From Acidobacteriota bacterium (GTDB taxonomy: Bacteria > Acidobacteriota > Terriglobia > Versatilivoradales > Versatilivoraceae), in contig JAJDUG010000053.1 of assembly GCA_022826755.1 (NCBI GenBank), positions 52,184-116,183 on the forward strand: 64,000 nucleotides of DNA, given 5' to 3'. A program made the translations under genes and the position numbers. The notes below the pieces were generated by a model. The model made no database searches. It was not told the origin of the DNA and saw only the letters and a program-made list of their open reading frames with translations. This document shows positions 50,994 to 60,807 of this stretch, one piece after another. Numbering within the stretch: position 1 is the first letter of the stretch; every line of letters begins with the position of its first letter.

Positions 50994-51380
50994 TCACCAT
51001 AGCCGGCGGACGCCGTAGCGGTCGAAAAGTGACTCGTTGGATAGGAGGATCAGGTTGCGGGCCAGCGCCTGGGCGATGAGCATCCGGTCGAACGGATCAC
51101 GGTGGGGGCCGGGAAGCGCGCCGGCGCGCGCGGCCTCGTCTACGGTTATGGGCAGTTCCCCGAAGCCTTCGAGGCTGATCGCCCGAGCGATATTCTCGGC
51201 CAAGGGCTCTGCCGCGGGCAGTTTGCCGGTTCGGTGCTTGGTCGTGATCTCCCAGGCGGAAACTGCGCTGACCAGCACTTCGTTATCGTCGTCCGCTATT
51301 GCCCGCCTGGCGGTCTGCGACAACCGGTCGTCATTGATGATCCACCACAGAAAGGCGTGGGTGTCCAATAGTAGCCGCAT
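50994..51380 (-). CDS. vapC: PIN domain toxin, copy 1
   Basis: 128-residue PIN-domain ribonuclease. Acidic active-site residues are visible in LLLDTHAFLWW (first Asp), VSAWEITTKH (Glu), and DPFDRMLIAQAL (Asp pair). It is preceded by the Phd/YefM-like antitoxin gene with a three-base gap. The protein is clearly related to copy 2 at 52025-52411 (identical RDPFDRMLIAQALARNL). VapC toxins cut tRNA or rRNA; the target is unknown. Confidence 0.88.
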   Translation of the reverse strand: MRLLLDTHAFLWWIINDDRLSQTARRAIADDDNEVLVSAVSAWEITTKHRTGKLPAAEPLAENIARAISLEGFGELPITVDEAARAGALPGPHRDPFDRMLIAQALARNLILLSNESLFDRYGVRRLW

Positions 51381-51383
51381 CCG

Positions 51384-51620
51384 CTATGGGTTCCCTTCCC
51401 ATGCGGCCAACTCCTCTTCTGGCAGTGGATCGAAGAAGCTGTCGGGTACCGTAAAAAGCCCTGTCATGGAACCGGGTTTTCGCTTACGGCGCTTCTTGCA
51501 GCTCACCAGCCGGGCTACAGGGTTTCCGTTGCGGGCAATGATGACCTCCTCTCCTGCTTCGACCTGCCCCAGCAGGCGCGACAGGTGGGTCTTCGCATGG
51601 TGGACGTTCACCGTTACCAT
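51384..51620 (-). CDS. Phd/YefM-type antitoxin, copy 1
   Basis: 78-residue antitoxin with an N-terminal DNA-binding Phd/YefM fold (VTVNVHHAKTHLSRLLGQVE; EEVIIARNGNPVARL) and a toxin-binding tail (FFDPLPEEELAAWEG). ATG at 51620, RBS GAGGAG. It pairs with the PIN toxin directly behind it. Binding to the TTAGCTAA sequence at its promoter is inferred. Confidence 0.88.
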   Translation of the reverse strand: MVTVNVHHAKTHLSRLLGQVEAGEEVIIARNGNPVARLVSCKKRRKRKPGSMTGLFTVPDSFFDPLPEEELAAWEGNP

Positions 51621-51642
51621 TGCTTGCTCCTCTTCGGTCAGT

Positions 51643-51678
51643 TTAGCTAATGATATGACTAATGCCTCGGCTTGTCAA
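51643..51678 (-). promoter_or_regulatory. Promoter/operator of Phd-PIN module 1
   Basis: On the minus strand TTGACA (51678-51673), 17 bases, then TATCAT (51655-51650), five of six consensus bases. The 8-bp palindrome TTAGCTAA (51643-51650) overlaps the -10, with a near-repeat GACTAA at 51657-51662. The same layout occurs before module 2. Confidence 0.7.
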
Positions 51679-51692
51679 ACGGAGGACGGGCG

Positions 51693-51880
51693 GTGACGGG
51701 CTTCCAAATCACCGAAGCCAACTCCGTGCAGTTCCCGATGGCGCGTCAAACCCAGGGAATTGGCTGGACGCCGATATCGCCGAAGGAAGCCCTCGCCATG
51801 AGAGGCGGCTAAGGCGGCCTGCTGTTTCCAAGCCAGTTGGAAGGAGCACTCCACCGGTTCAATCCCTGAATGACGAGGGG
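51693..51880 (+). pseudogene. 5' fragment of hsdR
   Basis: From GTG 51693 the translation FQITEANSVQFPMARQTQGI, then GWTPISPKEALAMRGG and a stop, continues as GLLFPSQLEGALHRFNP with another stop. It is colinear with the start of the intact HsdR at 52721, which reads [20 protein letters not shown]. The RBS is kept. Two stop codons and loss of the rest make this a relic of a tandem duplication. Confidence 0.85.
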
Positions 51881-51883
51881 TAA

Positions 51884-51925
51884 CCTGGTCCCAAGCTATG
51901 ACAAGCTGTGACATGGAGCTATGAC
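51884..51925 (+). pseudogene. Fragment of the fic 3' end
   Basis: The 42 bases match 50417-50458 (last codons and downstream of fic) at 39 positions, including GCTATGACAAGCTGTGACAT. This marks the junction of the duplicated unit. Confidence 0.75.
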
Positions 51926-51937
51926 GAGCAAACTTCT

Positions 51938-51971
51938 TTGTCGATCACTTTCGCAAGAAAATGATCGACAA
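51938..51971. terminator. Inverted repeat behind PIN toxin 2
   Basis: Perfect 10-bp arms TTGTCGATCA and TGATCGACAA with a 14-base loop, about 55 bases beyond the stop of the minus-strand toxin gene. A third arm is at 51992-52001. A related structure follows toxin copy 1. There is no T run, so it could equally be a repeat-element end. Confidence 0.4.
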
Positions 51972-52024
51972 CGCACTTTGATGTTCATAGATGATCGACA
52001 AGTGGGAATACCAAAGGGCTTGCT

Positions 52025-52411
52025 TCACCACAACCGGCGGACGCTGTAGCGGTCCAAAAGAGATTCATTCGATATCAGAACCAGATTGCGGGCCAGCGCC
52101 TGGGCTATGAGCATCCTGTCGAACGGATCACGGAGGGGGCCGGGAAGCGCGCCGGCGCGTGCGGCATCGTCAACGGTGATCGGAAGTTCCTCGAAGCCCT
52201 GGCGGGCTATGACCGCGGCGAAGTCGGCCGCGATCAATTCGGAACCCGGCAATTTGCCGAGGCGATGTTTGGTGGTGATTTCCCACGCCGTTGCCGCGCT
52301 TGACAGATTCCGGTTGGCCGGGTCGAAAATGGCGCGGCGCACCGTTTCAGGCAGGCGCCTGCTTTCGATAAGCCACCAGATGAGGGCATGGGTGTCGAGC
52401 AGCAGTCGCAA
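52025..52411 (-). CDS. vapC: PIN domain toxin, copy 2
   Basis: 128-residue PIN toxin colinear with copy 1. Active-site regions are LLLDTHALIWWL, ATAWEITTKHRLGKLPG and DPFDRMLIAQALARNLVLIS. I set the start at TTG 52411, which gives the same length and three-base spacing to the antitoxin gene as in copy 1; the GTG at 52429 would overlap the antitoxin gene. It diverges from copy 1 mainly in residues 10-75, suggesting an old duplication or independent acquisition. Confidence 0.88.
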   Translation of the reverse strand: MRLLLDTHALIWWLIESRRLPETVRRAIFDPANRNLSSAATAWEITTKHRLGKLPGSELIAADFAAVIARQGFEELPITVDDAARAGALPGPLRDPFDRMLIAQALARNLVLISNESLLDRYSVRRLW

Positions 52412-52413
52412 TC

Positions 52414-52647
52414 TCAACCACCTTCCCACGCTTTCAACTCTTCCTCAGGCAGCGGGTCGAAGAAACTGTCCGGGAGGACGAATTTCCCCTTGAAGACATC
52501 GGGTTGGGGCCTGCCCCGCTTTTGGAATGGCGCCAGGCGCGCCACCGGCTTGCCGTTGCGGGCGATGACGACGTCCTCGCCGGCCTCGGCTTGGGCGAGC
52601 AGGCGCGACAGGTTGGTTTTTGCTTCGTGGACATTCACGGTGATCAT
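52414..52647 (-). CDS. Phd/YefM-type antitoxin, copy 2
   Basis: 77-residue antitoxin: ITVNVHEAKTNLSRLLAQAE, EDVVIARNGKPVARLAPFQK, and tail FFDPLPEEELKAWEG. RBS AAGGAG. It pairs with PIN toxin copy 2 and is divergent from hsdR, with only 73 bases between the start codons, so its operator lies within the hsdR promoter region. Confidence 0.88.
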   Translation of the reverse strand: MITVNVHEAKTNLSRLLAQAEAGEDVVIARNGKPVARLAPFQKRGRPQPDVFKGKFVLPDSFFDPLPEEELKAWEGG

Positions 52648-52670
52648 GGCCGGCTCCTTGGGGAAACTGG

Positions 52671-52706
52671 TTAGCTAAAAATATAGCTAATAAGAGAATT
52701 TGTCAA
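52671..52706 (-). promoter_or_regulatory. Promoter/operator of Phd-PIN module 2, shared with hsdR
   Basis: Minus strand TTGACA (52706-52701), 17 bases, TATTTT (52683-52678). TTAGCTAA (52671-52678) touches the -10 and AGCTAA (52685-52690) repeats half of it. hsdR begins at 52721 on the other strand, so repression here should also touch hsdR. Confidence 0.7.
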
Positions 52707-52720
52707 GCGGAGAGTCGTTG

Positions 52721-55668
<2,948 letters not shown>

Positions 55669-55672
<4 letters not shown>

Positions 55673-55959
55673 ACGATCAGCGCAAAGTCATTCGCTGTCG
55701 CGTAGAGTACTGGGCGCAACGTCTGCACGTGCGCCCGCGGCTGGTTCGCGTTCAGCGCATGACGCGAAAGTGGGGTTCCTGTTCCACGTCGGGAATCGTC
55801 ACCCTGGCTGCCGACCTGGCCGATCAGGACACGGACTTCCAGAATTTCGTCATCGCTCATGAGCTGCTGCACCTGAGGGTTCCCAACCACGGCAGGCTTT
55901 TCAAGGCATTGATGACGGCTCACGTGCCGGATTGGAGGCGGCACGAAATCAGAAGATGA
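55669..55959 (+). CDS. YgjP-like (SprT/WLM-type) metallopeptidase
   Basis: 96-residue zinc-metallopeptidase domain with [11 protein letters not shown] (about residues 64-74) giving the HExxH-like and third His ligands, preceded by [20 protein letters not shown], which is diagnostic for YgjP/DUF45 proteins. It is shorter than chromosomal YgjP (about 165-230 residues) and lacks the N-terminal part. The start overlaps the hsdR stop (ATGA). Small YgjP-like genes frequently follow hsdR; a role in RM turnover has been suggested by this association only. Confidence 0.85.
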
Positions 55960-56004
55960 TGTAGCTCACCCAAAGAAACGCCGCCTGCTCGCTCCGCCCA
56001 CCCC

Positions 56005-57159
56005 CTACCAGTAGGAGCCCATCCAGGTGGCTTCCTGGGGGATCTTCATGGGGGGAAACCTGCGGATGGCCTCTTCGTCGATGTCGGTGCCCAGTCCCGG
56101 TCCCTGGGGGATGGTGAGGTAGCCGTCGCGGTACTGGATGGGTTCGGTGAGGACCTGGTTGTAGCGCTCCAGGTAGGGATAGAAGAATTCCTGGATCTGG
56201 ACGTTGGGGATGCAGGCGTCCAGGTGGAGGCTGGCCACCGTGGACAGGGGGCCGTTGGAGTTGTGCGGCTGGACGCTGACGTAGTAGGTCTCGGCCATGG
56301 CCGCGATTTTCTTGAGTTCCAGGATGCCGCCGGCGTGACAGATGTCGGGCTGGATGATGCGGGCGGCCTGCTTTTCCAGCAGCGGCCGGAAGTCCCAGCG
56401 GGTGTAGAGGCGCTCGCCGGTGGCTACCGGGATGCGGATGGACCGCTGCACCTCGGCCATGGCGTCGATGTTGTCGGGCGGGATGGGTTCCTCGTAGAAG
56501 AAGGGGTCCAGCGGTTCCAGCTTGTGGGCGATGCGAATGGCGCTCCACATGTTGAATCGCCCGTGGCATTCGATGAGCAGATCGATGTCGGGGCCTACCG
56601 CCTCCCGAACCGCCTGGACCGATTCCAGGGCGTACGTTTCTTCGCTCTTGGAGATGACCTGGCCGCCGTCGCGGAAAGGATCCCATTTCATGGCCGTGAA
56701 TCCCCGATCCACCATGGCCTGGGCCTGGCGGGCCACCGATTCGGGGGTGTCCTCCGCCTTGGTTTCGGTTACCACGTCCTGGAACGCCCAGGCGTTGGCG
56801 TAGGCCCGAACCTTGTCCCTCAGGCGCCCTCCCAGCAGCTCGTGCACGGGAACCCCCAGCGCCTTGCCCTTGATGTCCCAAAGGGCCTGCTCCACCCCGC
56901 TCAAGGCGGCCAGTTGGATGAGCTGCCCATACCAGAAGGTCTGCTTGTAGAGGGAGTTCCAGATCAGCTCGATCCGGTGGGGATCCTTGCCGACCAGAAA
57001 GTCCCGGAAGGACTCCAGAGCCCGGATCAGCAGGGGATCGTGGCGCTCCATGGAGGACTCCCCCACGCCGGTCAGACCCACGTCGGTGTAAAGCTTCACG
57101 AAGATCCAGTTGGCGTGGCCTCCGGCCATGTGGAACACTTTCAGATCGGTGATTTTCAC
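56005..57159 (-). CDS. Mandelate racemase/enolase-superfamily sugar-acid dehydratase, galactonate dehydratase-like
   Basis: 384-residue enolase-superfamily enzyme. GTG at 57159 (KITDLKVFHMAGGHANW) has GGGAGAG upstream. N-terminal capping domain to about 125; the barrel carries GFTAMKWDPF (about residue 160), the metal ligands in LLIECHGRFNMW, FFYEEPIPPDNIDAM and ATGERLYTR, and the histidine of VSVQPHNSNGPLSTVASLHL. This matches acid-sugar dehydratases such as DgoD, which dehydrate aldonates. The exact substrate is open. It is followed on the same strand (upstream in map order) by a sialidase-like gene 47 bases away. Confidence 0.88.
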   Translation of the reverse strand: MKITDLKVFHMAGGHANWIFVKLYTDVGLTGVGESSMERHDPLLIRALESFRDFLVGKDPHRIELIWNSLYKQTFWYGQLIQLAALSGVEQALWDIKGKALGVPVHELLGGRLRDKVRAYANAWAFQDVVTETKAEDTPESVARQAQAMVDRGFTAMKWDPFRDGGQVISKSEETYALESVQAVREAVGPDIDLLIECHGRFNMWSAIRIAHKLEPLDPFFYEEPIPPDNIDAMAEVQRSIRIPVATGERLYTRWDFRPLLEKQAARIIQPDICHAGGILELKKIAAMAETYYVSVQPHNSNGPLSTVASLHLDACIPNVQIQEFFYPYLERYNQVLTEPIQYRDGYLTIPQGPGLGTDIDEEAIRRFPPMKIPQEATWMGSYW

Positions 57160-57205
57160 GGTTGACTCTCCCGGGATGGTCTGACTGGCGGAGAAGACGG
57201 GCAGG

Positions 57206-58363
57206 TCACGGCAGGTTCCAGCGCACGGCTTCCACAAACGGGAAACTCTGTCCGCCCTGGTGGGAGTTGCCGTAGTAGAGGGTCAGCAGGAGGCCCGAGT
57301 CGAGCCGGATGGTGCAGGGATACCCACCGCCGCCCCAGGAGTGGTACCCGAGCATGATCTTTCGGGTCCGGTCCCAGGTTGTTCCGTCGTCCCGGCTCAG
57401 CAGGGCCTGGGCGCCGAAGGGAGGGTGGCGCACCCCATGGCTCAGAATCACGGTGCCGTCGGGCATCTGCAGGATGCTGGCCGGGTGCTGGCTGGCTGAG
57501 GTGACGAAGCGGGGCTTACTCCAGTGGCGCCCCCCGTCGGTCGATTCGGCCAGGGCACTGCGTCCGGGGGGCTTCTGTTCTTCCCGCATCGCCGCCAGCA
57601 GCTTCCCCGACTTCAGATGGACCAGGTTGGTCTCGTTGAAGCCGGCGGCAATCAGGCTGCGGTCTCCCCAGCTTCGACCGCCGTCGCGGGAGCGGTACAC
57701 ATAGCTGAAATGCCTGGGGGATGACTGCTGACCGGTCTCGCCTTCCTCGTCCTCAACGTAAGCGTAGAGAGGCATCAGCACGGTACCGTCGGGAAGCTGG
57801 AGGATGGAAGAATAGGATGCCAGGGCCCGATCGGGATCGTCGGGGACCTTGACCGGAGAACTCCAGCTCCTGCCGTGGTCGCTGGAGCGCATGACCTGGT
57901 AGGCGAGATAGCGGGCTGGCGAGCCGTCCTTGCCCCGCAGGATACGAAAGGTCTCGTAGCCCAGGAGCACGGTGCCGTCCCGCAGCACCCCCAGGGCGAG
58001 GTTCCCCTCGCTGTCCGGGCCGTCCACCATGACCCGGGGCTCGCTCCAGTGAAGACCCCCATCTCGGGATCGGGCCGACAGAACCCGCCAGTCCGAATCC
58101 GCTTCCCACGCCTGAAAAACGGCCAGGACCTCGCCGTTTCCCAGCCTGCAGACCAGGGGATGGCCGCCTCCGCTGCCCGGCGGCCCCTGGTAGACGCGGG
58201 TCCGGTCGGCTTGGAGGGACCGGAAAAGGTGAACCTCGTCTGCCGGAGCCGCCTGCGTCCAGCCCAGGCAGGCAAGCAGCAGGCCGCCGCTGCAGAGACA
58301 GACCCGCCGCAGGGCTCGCCCCACCCGGGACCTGACCTGGTGGCATGGGTTTCCGCTGTTCAT
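57206..58363 (-). CDS. Exported sialidase-like BNR protein
   Basis: 385-residue exported propeller protein. Signal sequence at about residues 18-42 (RRVCLCSGGLLLACLGWTQA). Asp boxes: SRDGGLHWSEP, SSDHGRSWSSP, SRDGGRSWGDR, STDGGRHWSKP and SRDDGTTWDRT, so at least five. The FRIP-like region is not evident. It sits directly upstream of the dehydratase gene on the same strand, consistent with joint sugar-acid release and breakdown. Related only distantly to the sialidase-like protein at 18713. Confidence 0.8.
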   Translation of the reverse strand: MNSGNPCHQVRSRVGRALRRVCLCSGGLLLACLGWTQAAPADEVHLFRSLQADRTRVYQGPPGSGGGHPLVCRLGNGEVLAVFQAWEADSDWRVLSARSRDGGLHWSEPRVMVDGPDSEGNLALGVLRDGTVLLGYETFRILRGKDGSPARYLAYQVMRSSDHGRSWSSPVKVPDDPDRALASYSSILQLPDGTVLMPLYAYVEDEEGETGQQSSPRHFSYVYRSRDGGRSWGDRSLIAAGFNETNLVHLKSGKLLAAMREEQKPPGRSALAESTDGGRHWSKPRFVTSASQHPASILQMPDGTVILSHGVRHPPFGAQALLSRDDGTTWDRTRKIMLGYHSWGGGGYPCTIRLDSGLLLTLYYGNSHQGGQSFPFVEAVRWNLP

Positions 58364-58397
58364 GGTGCGACTTCCTTGTCCCGAACAAGATGTTCCG

Positions 58398-58430
58398 AAG
58401 GGGACGTTGTTGAATTACTGGAATAACTTG
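58398..58430 (+). repeat. Repeat R3, copy 2
   Basis: Exact 33-base match to 48284-48316 (starts AAGGGGACGTTGTTG, ends GGAATAACTTG), ten kilobases away and outside the defence island. Confidence 0.8.
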
Positions 58431-58624
58431 TCCTGCCGCCTGGAGGGGGGAATCTTACCACAGTGCCTTCCACGGAGGACTCAACCAGGAGCGAGGACGG
58501 CCGGGGGCCTGACGGCGGAGGGGGCTTCGGCAGGAAAAGGATGCGGGCGGGACGCCCGCGCTCCCGGGGGGTACGTTCCGGCTGAGCCGTGGAAGGAGTC
58601 TGGCAGGCGATCTCTCAAGAATGT

Positions 58625-58638
58625 GATGCATATGCATC
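58625..58638. promoter_or_regulatory. Perfect palindrome GATGCATATGCATC
   Basis: 14-base perfect palindrome about 135 bases ahead of the dipeptidase start and just upstream of a weak -35/-10 pair. Possible operator. Confidence 0.35.
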
Positions 58639-58650
58639 GGGCGCCCCCAT

Positions 58651-58679
58651 TTGCATCGGTTACGGCCTTGTGTGACAAT
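58651..58679 (+). promoter_or_regulatory. Weak promoter candidate for the dipeptidase gene
   Basis: TTGCAT (58651-58656), 17 bases, GACAAT (58674-58679). Both boxes deviate from consensus. Confidence 0.3.
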
Positions 58680-58773
58680 CTCCAACCAGTCCGTGGAGGG
58701 GCCGGGGACGGGTTTCACCCCGGCCTCACAGGTGCCTTTTCCACATCCAGCCCGACCCTTCCCTGGAGAACTC

Positions 58774-59874
58774 ATGTCTCAACCGTTGATCATCGACTTG
58801 CACCTGGACCTGGCCTGGGATGCCCTTTTCTGGAATCGCAACCTCACCCTGACCGCCCACCAAGTGAGGCGACAGGAGGCCGGCGAGCCTCCCCAGGTGG
58901 CTTCCGACTACAACGTGGGCTTGTGCACGGTCACCTTCCCCGAGATGCGCCGCGGCAGCGTGGGCATCATGCTCAGCACCATCATGTCCCGGATCGACGG
59001 CCGGCGGGGCGCCATGCGGGACGGCATGAGAACCCAGGAGCAGGCCATCGGCATGGGCCGCGGCCACCTGGCCTACTACCAGGTGATGGCTCGACGGGCG
59101 CAGATCAAGCCGGTCAAGTCCCTTCAGGACCTGAACGAAGCCGTGGAGGCCTGGAAACACCCCAGGCAGGACACCCCCATCTACCACGTGCTCTCCATGG
59201 AGAGCGCCGACCCCATCATCGATCCCGATGACGTGGAGTTCTGGTGGGATGCAGGGCTCCGCGTGGTGGGACCGGCTCACTTCGGCCACAACACCTACAT
59301 CCACGGCACCAATACCGTGGGCGGCCTGAAGCCTCCGGCCAAGGAGCTTTACCGCGCGATGCGGGAGGCGGGAATGATCCTGGACATCACCCACATGGCC
59401 GACCAGGCCGTCTGGGAGTCCTTCGAGATCTGGGACGGCCCGGTTATGGCTTCCCACTGTGTCTGTCGATCCGTGGTGCGGGGACAGCGCCACCTGACCG
59501 ACGACATGATCCGGGAACTGGTGCGCCGGGGCGGCATCATCGGCATGGTGTTCTGCCAGATGTTCATCGATCCCGAGGTCGTGTGGGAAAACAAGCCCGA
59601 CCGATCGACCTATGTCTCCAAGTACGGCATGGAGGGGCTGATCCCTCATATCGAACACATCGGGGACCTGGCCGGCGGCACGCTGGAAAACATCGCCATC
59701 GGGACCGACATGGACGGGGGCTTCGGGGCCGAAGTCACTCCCACCGACGTGGACACCATCGCCGACCTGCAAGGCTTTCCGGCCGTGCTCGAGAAGGCCG
59801 GTTACGGCGAGGAGATCGTGCAGGGCATCCTGAGCGGCAACGCCCTGCGCCTGTTCCGAGAAGCCTGGCGATAG
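58774..59874 (+). CDS. Membrane dipeptidase (peptidase M19 family)
   Basis: 366-residue zinc dipeptidase of the renal dipeptidase family. ATG at 58774 has CTGGAGAA upstream. Metal ligands: the HxD pair in IIDLHLDLAWDALFW (about residues 8-20), the bridging Glu in YHVLSMESADPI, histidines in LDITHMADQAVW and VMASHCVCRS, and the Asp of GTDMDGGFG. Family members cleave dipeptides, often with D-amino acid or dehydro residues. No signal peptide. A creatininase-family gene follows 115 bases downstream on the same strand. Confidence 0.9.
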   Translation: MSQPLIIDLHLDLAWDALFWNRNLTLTAHQVRRQEAGEPPQVASDYNVGLCTVTFPEMRRGSVGIMLSTIMSRIDGRRGAMRDGMRTQEQAIGMGRGHLAYYQVMARRAQIKPVKSLQDLNEAVEAWKHPRQDTPIYHVLSMESADPIIDPDDVEFWWDAGLRVVGPAHFGHNTYIHGTNTVGGLKPPAKELYRAMREAGMILDITHMADQAVWESFEIWDGPVMASHCVCRSVVRGQRHLTDDMIRELVRRGGIIGMVFCQMFIDPEVVWENKPDRSTYVSKYGMEGLIPHIEHIGDLAGGTLENIAIGTDMDGGFGAEVTPTDVDTIADLQGFPAVLEKAGYGEEIVQGILSGNALRLFREAWR

Positions 59875-59989
59875 CGCGGTCTGCCGCGACCATCCCGCGC
59901 CCCCAGTCCACCTGTCCCTGCTTCCTCTGTTTCAGCAAGGGGCCGGGCTTGGTTGCGAAACGCCTTCACCTGCGCCTACAGGAGGGACC

Positions 59990-60805
59990 ATGGAAAAGTA
60001 CCGCTTTGCCGAGATGATCTGGTACGAGATTCGGGAGGCCGCCCGGCAGGATCGGGTGGCGGTGCTGCCGGTGGCCACCTACGAGGACCATGGGCCCCAC
60101 CTGCCGGTGGATGTGGACGTGAGGCTCTGCACGGAGATCTGCGAGCGGGCCGTGGCCCGCATTCCCGCCGAATCCCTGCTGGTACCGGCCGTGCCCCACG
60201 GCTACAGCCCCCACCACATGGATTTCCACGGCACCCTCACCATCGGATGGGACACCTTCATCCGCTACGTGAAGGATGTCTGCTGCAGCTTGGCCCACCA
60301 CGGCTTCAAGCGCATCCTGGTGGTCAACGGCCACGGGAGCAACACCTCCCCCCTGGATCTTTCCGCTCGCCTGTCCAACCTCGAATACGAGGGGAAGATT
60401 CTCTGCGCCACAGTGAACCACTGGGGGCTGCGCAAGGTGAGGGAACTGGGCGCCAGGCTGCGGGAGTCCGACCACGGGGGCACCTCCCACGCCGGGGAAT
60501 ACGAGACCTCGCTCTACCTGGCCCTGAAACCGGAGCTGGTGGAGATGGACAAGGCGGTGGACGAACGCTCGCCGCTCCCCCCCAGCTTTCAGAGCGACCT
60601 GCTGGCCGGAAGCCACCCCCGGGGATCGGTCGCCAACCTGGTGCCCTACTGGAGCTCACAGAGCGCCAGCGGGGTCAAGGGGGATGCCACCCGGGCCACG
60701 GTCGAGAAGGGGGAACAGTTCCTGGAGGCTGCCATTGAAGGACTGATCGAGCTGATTCGGGAGCTCAGGGGCACCCCCATCCCGCCGAGGCGGGATCAGC
60801 ACTAG
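59990..60805 (+). CDS. Creatininase family amidohydrolase
   Basis: 271-residue metal-dependent amidohydrolase of the creatininase family. Visible ligands and motifs: VLPVATYEDHGPHLPVDVDV (Glu/His, about residues 25-44), YSPHHMDFHGTLTIGWDTFI, LVVNGHGSNTSPLD, and GGTSHAGEYETSLYL (His, Glu). Good RBS (AGGAGG) upstream. Relatives act on creatinine, formamides (as in riboflavin/F420 or mycofactocin routes) or other cyclic amides; the substrate is open. Its stop is two bases from the stop of the convergent FG-GAP gene. Confidence 0.9.
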   Translation: MEKYRFAEMIWYEIREAARQDRVAVLPVATYEDHGPHLPVDVDVRLCTEICERAVARIPAESLLVPAVPHGYSPHHMDFHGTLTIGWDTFIRYVKDVCCSLAHHGFKRILVVNGHGSNTSPLDLSARLSNLEYEGKILCATVNHWGLRKVRELGARLRESDHGGTSHAGEYETSLYLALKPELVEMDKAVDERSPLPPSFQSDLLAGSHPRGSVANLVPYWSSQSASGVKGDATRATVEKGEQFLEAAIEGLIELIRELRGTPIPPRRDQH

Positions 60806-60807
60806 AC

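Larger units (their letters stand above)
58364..58773. other. Spacer with R3 repeat, GC-rich palindromic repeat and promoter region
   Basis: Holds R3 copy 2 (58398-58430), a GC-rich inverted segment GCGGGCGGGACGCCCGC (about 58547-58563) of a kind dispersed in many genomes, a perfect palindrome at 58625-58638 and a weak promoter candidate. No gene. Confidence 0.6.
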
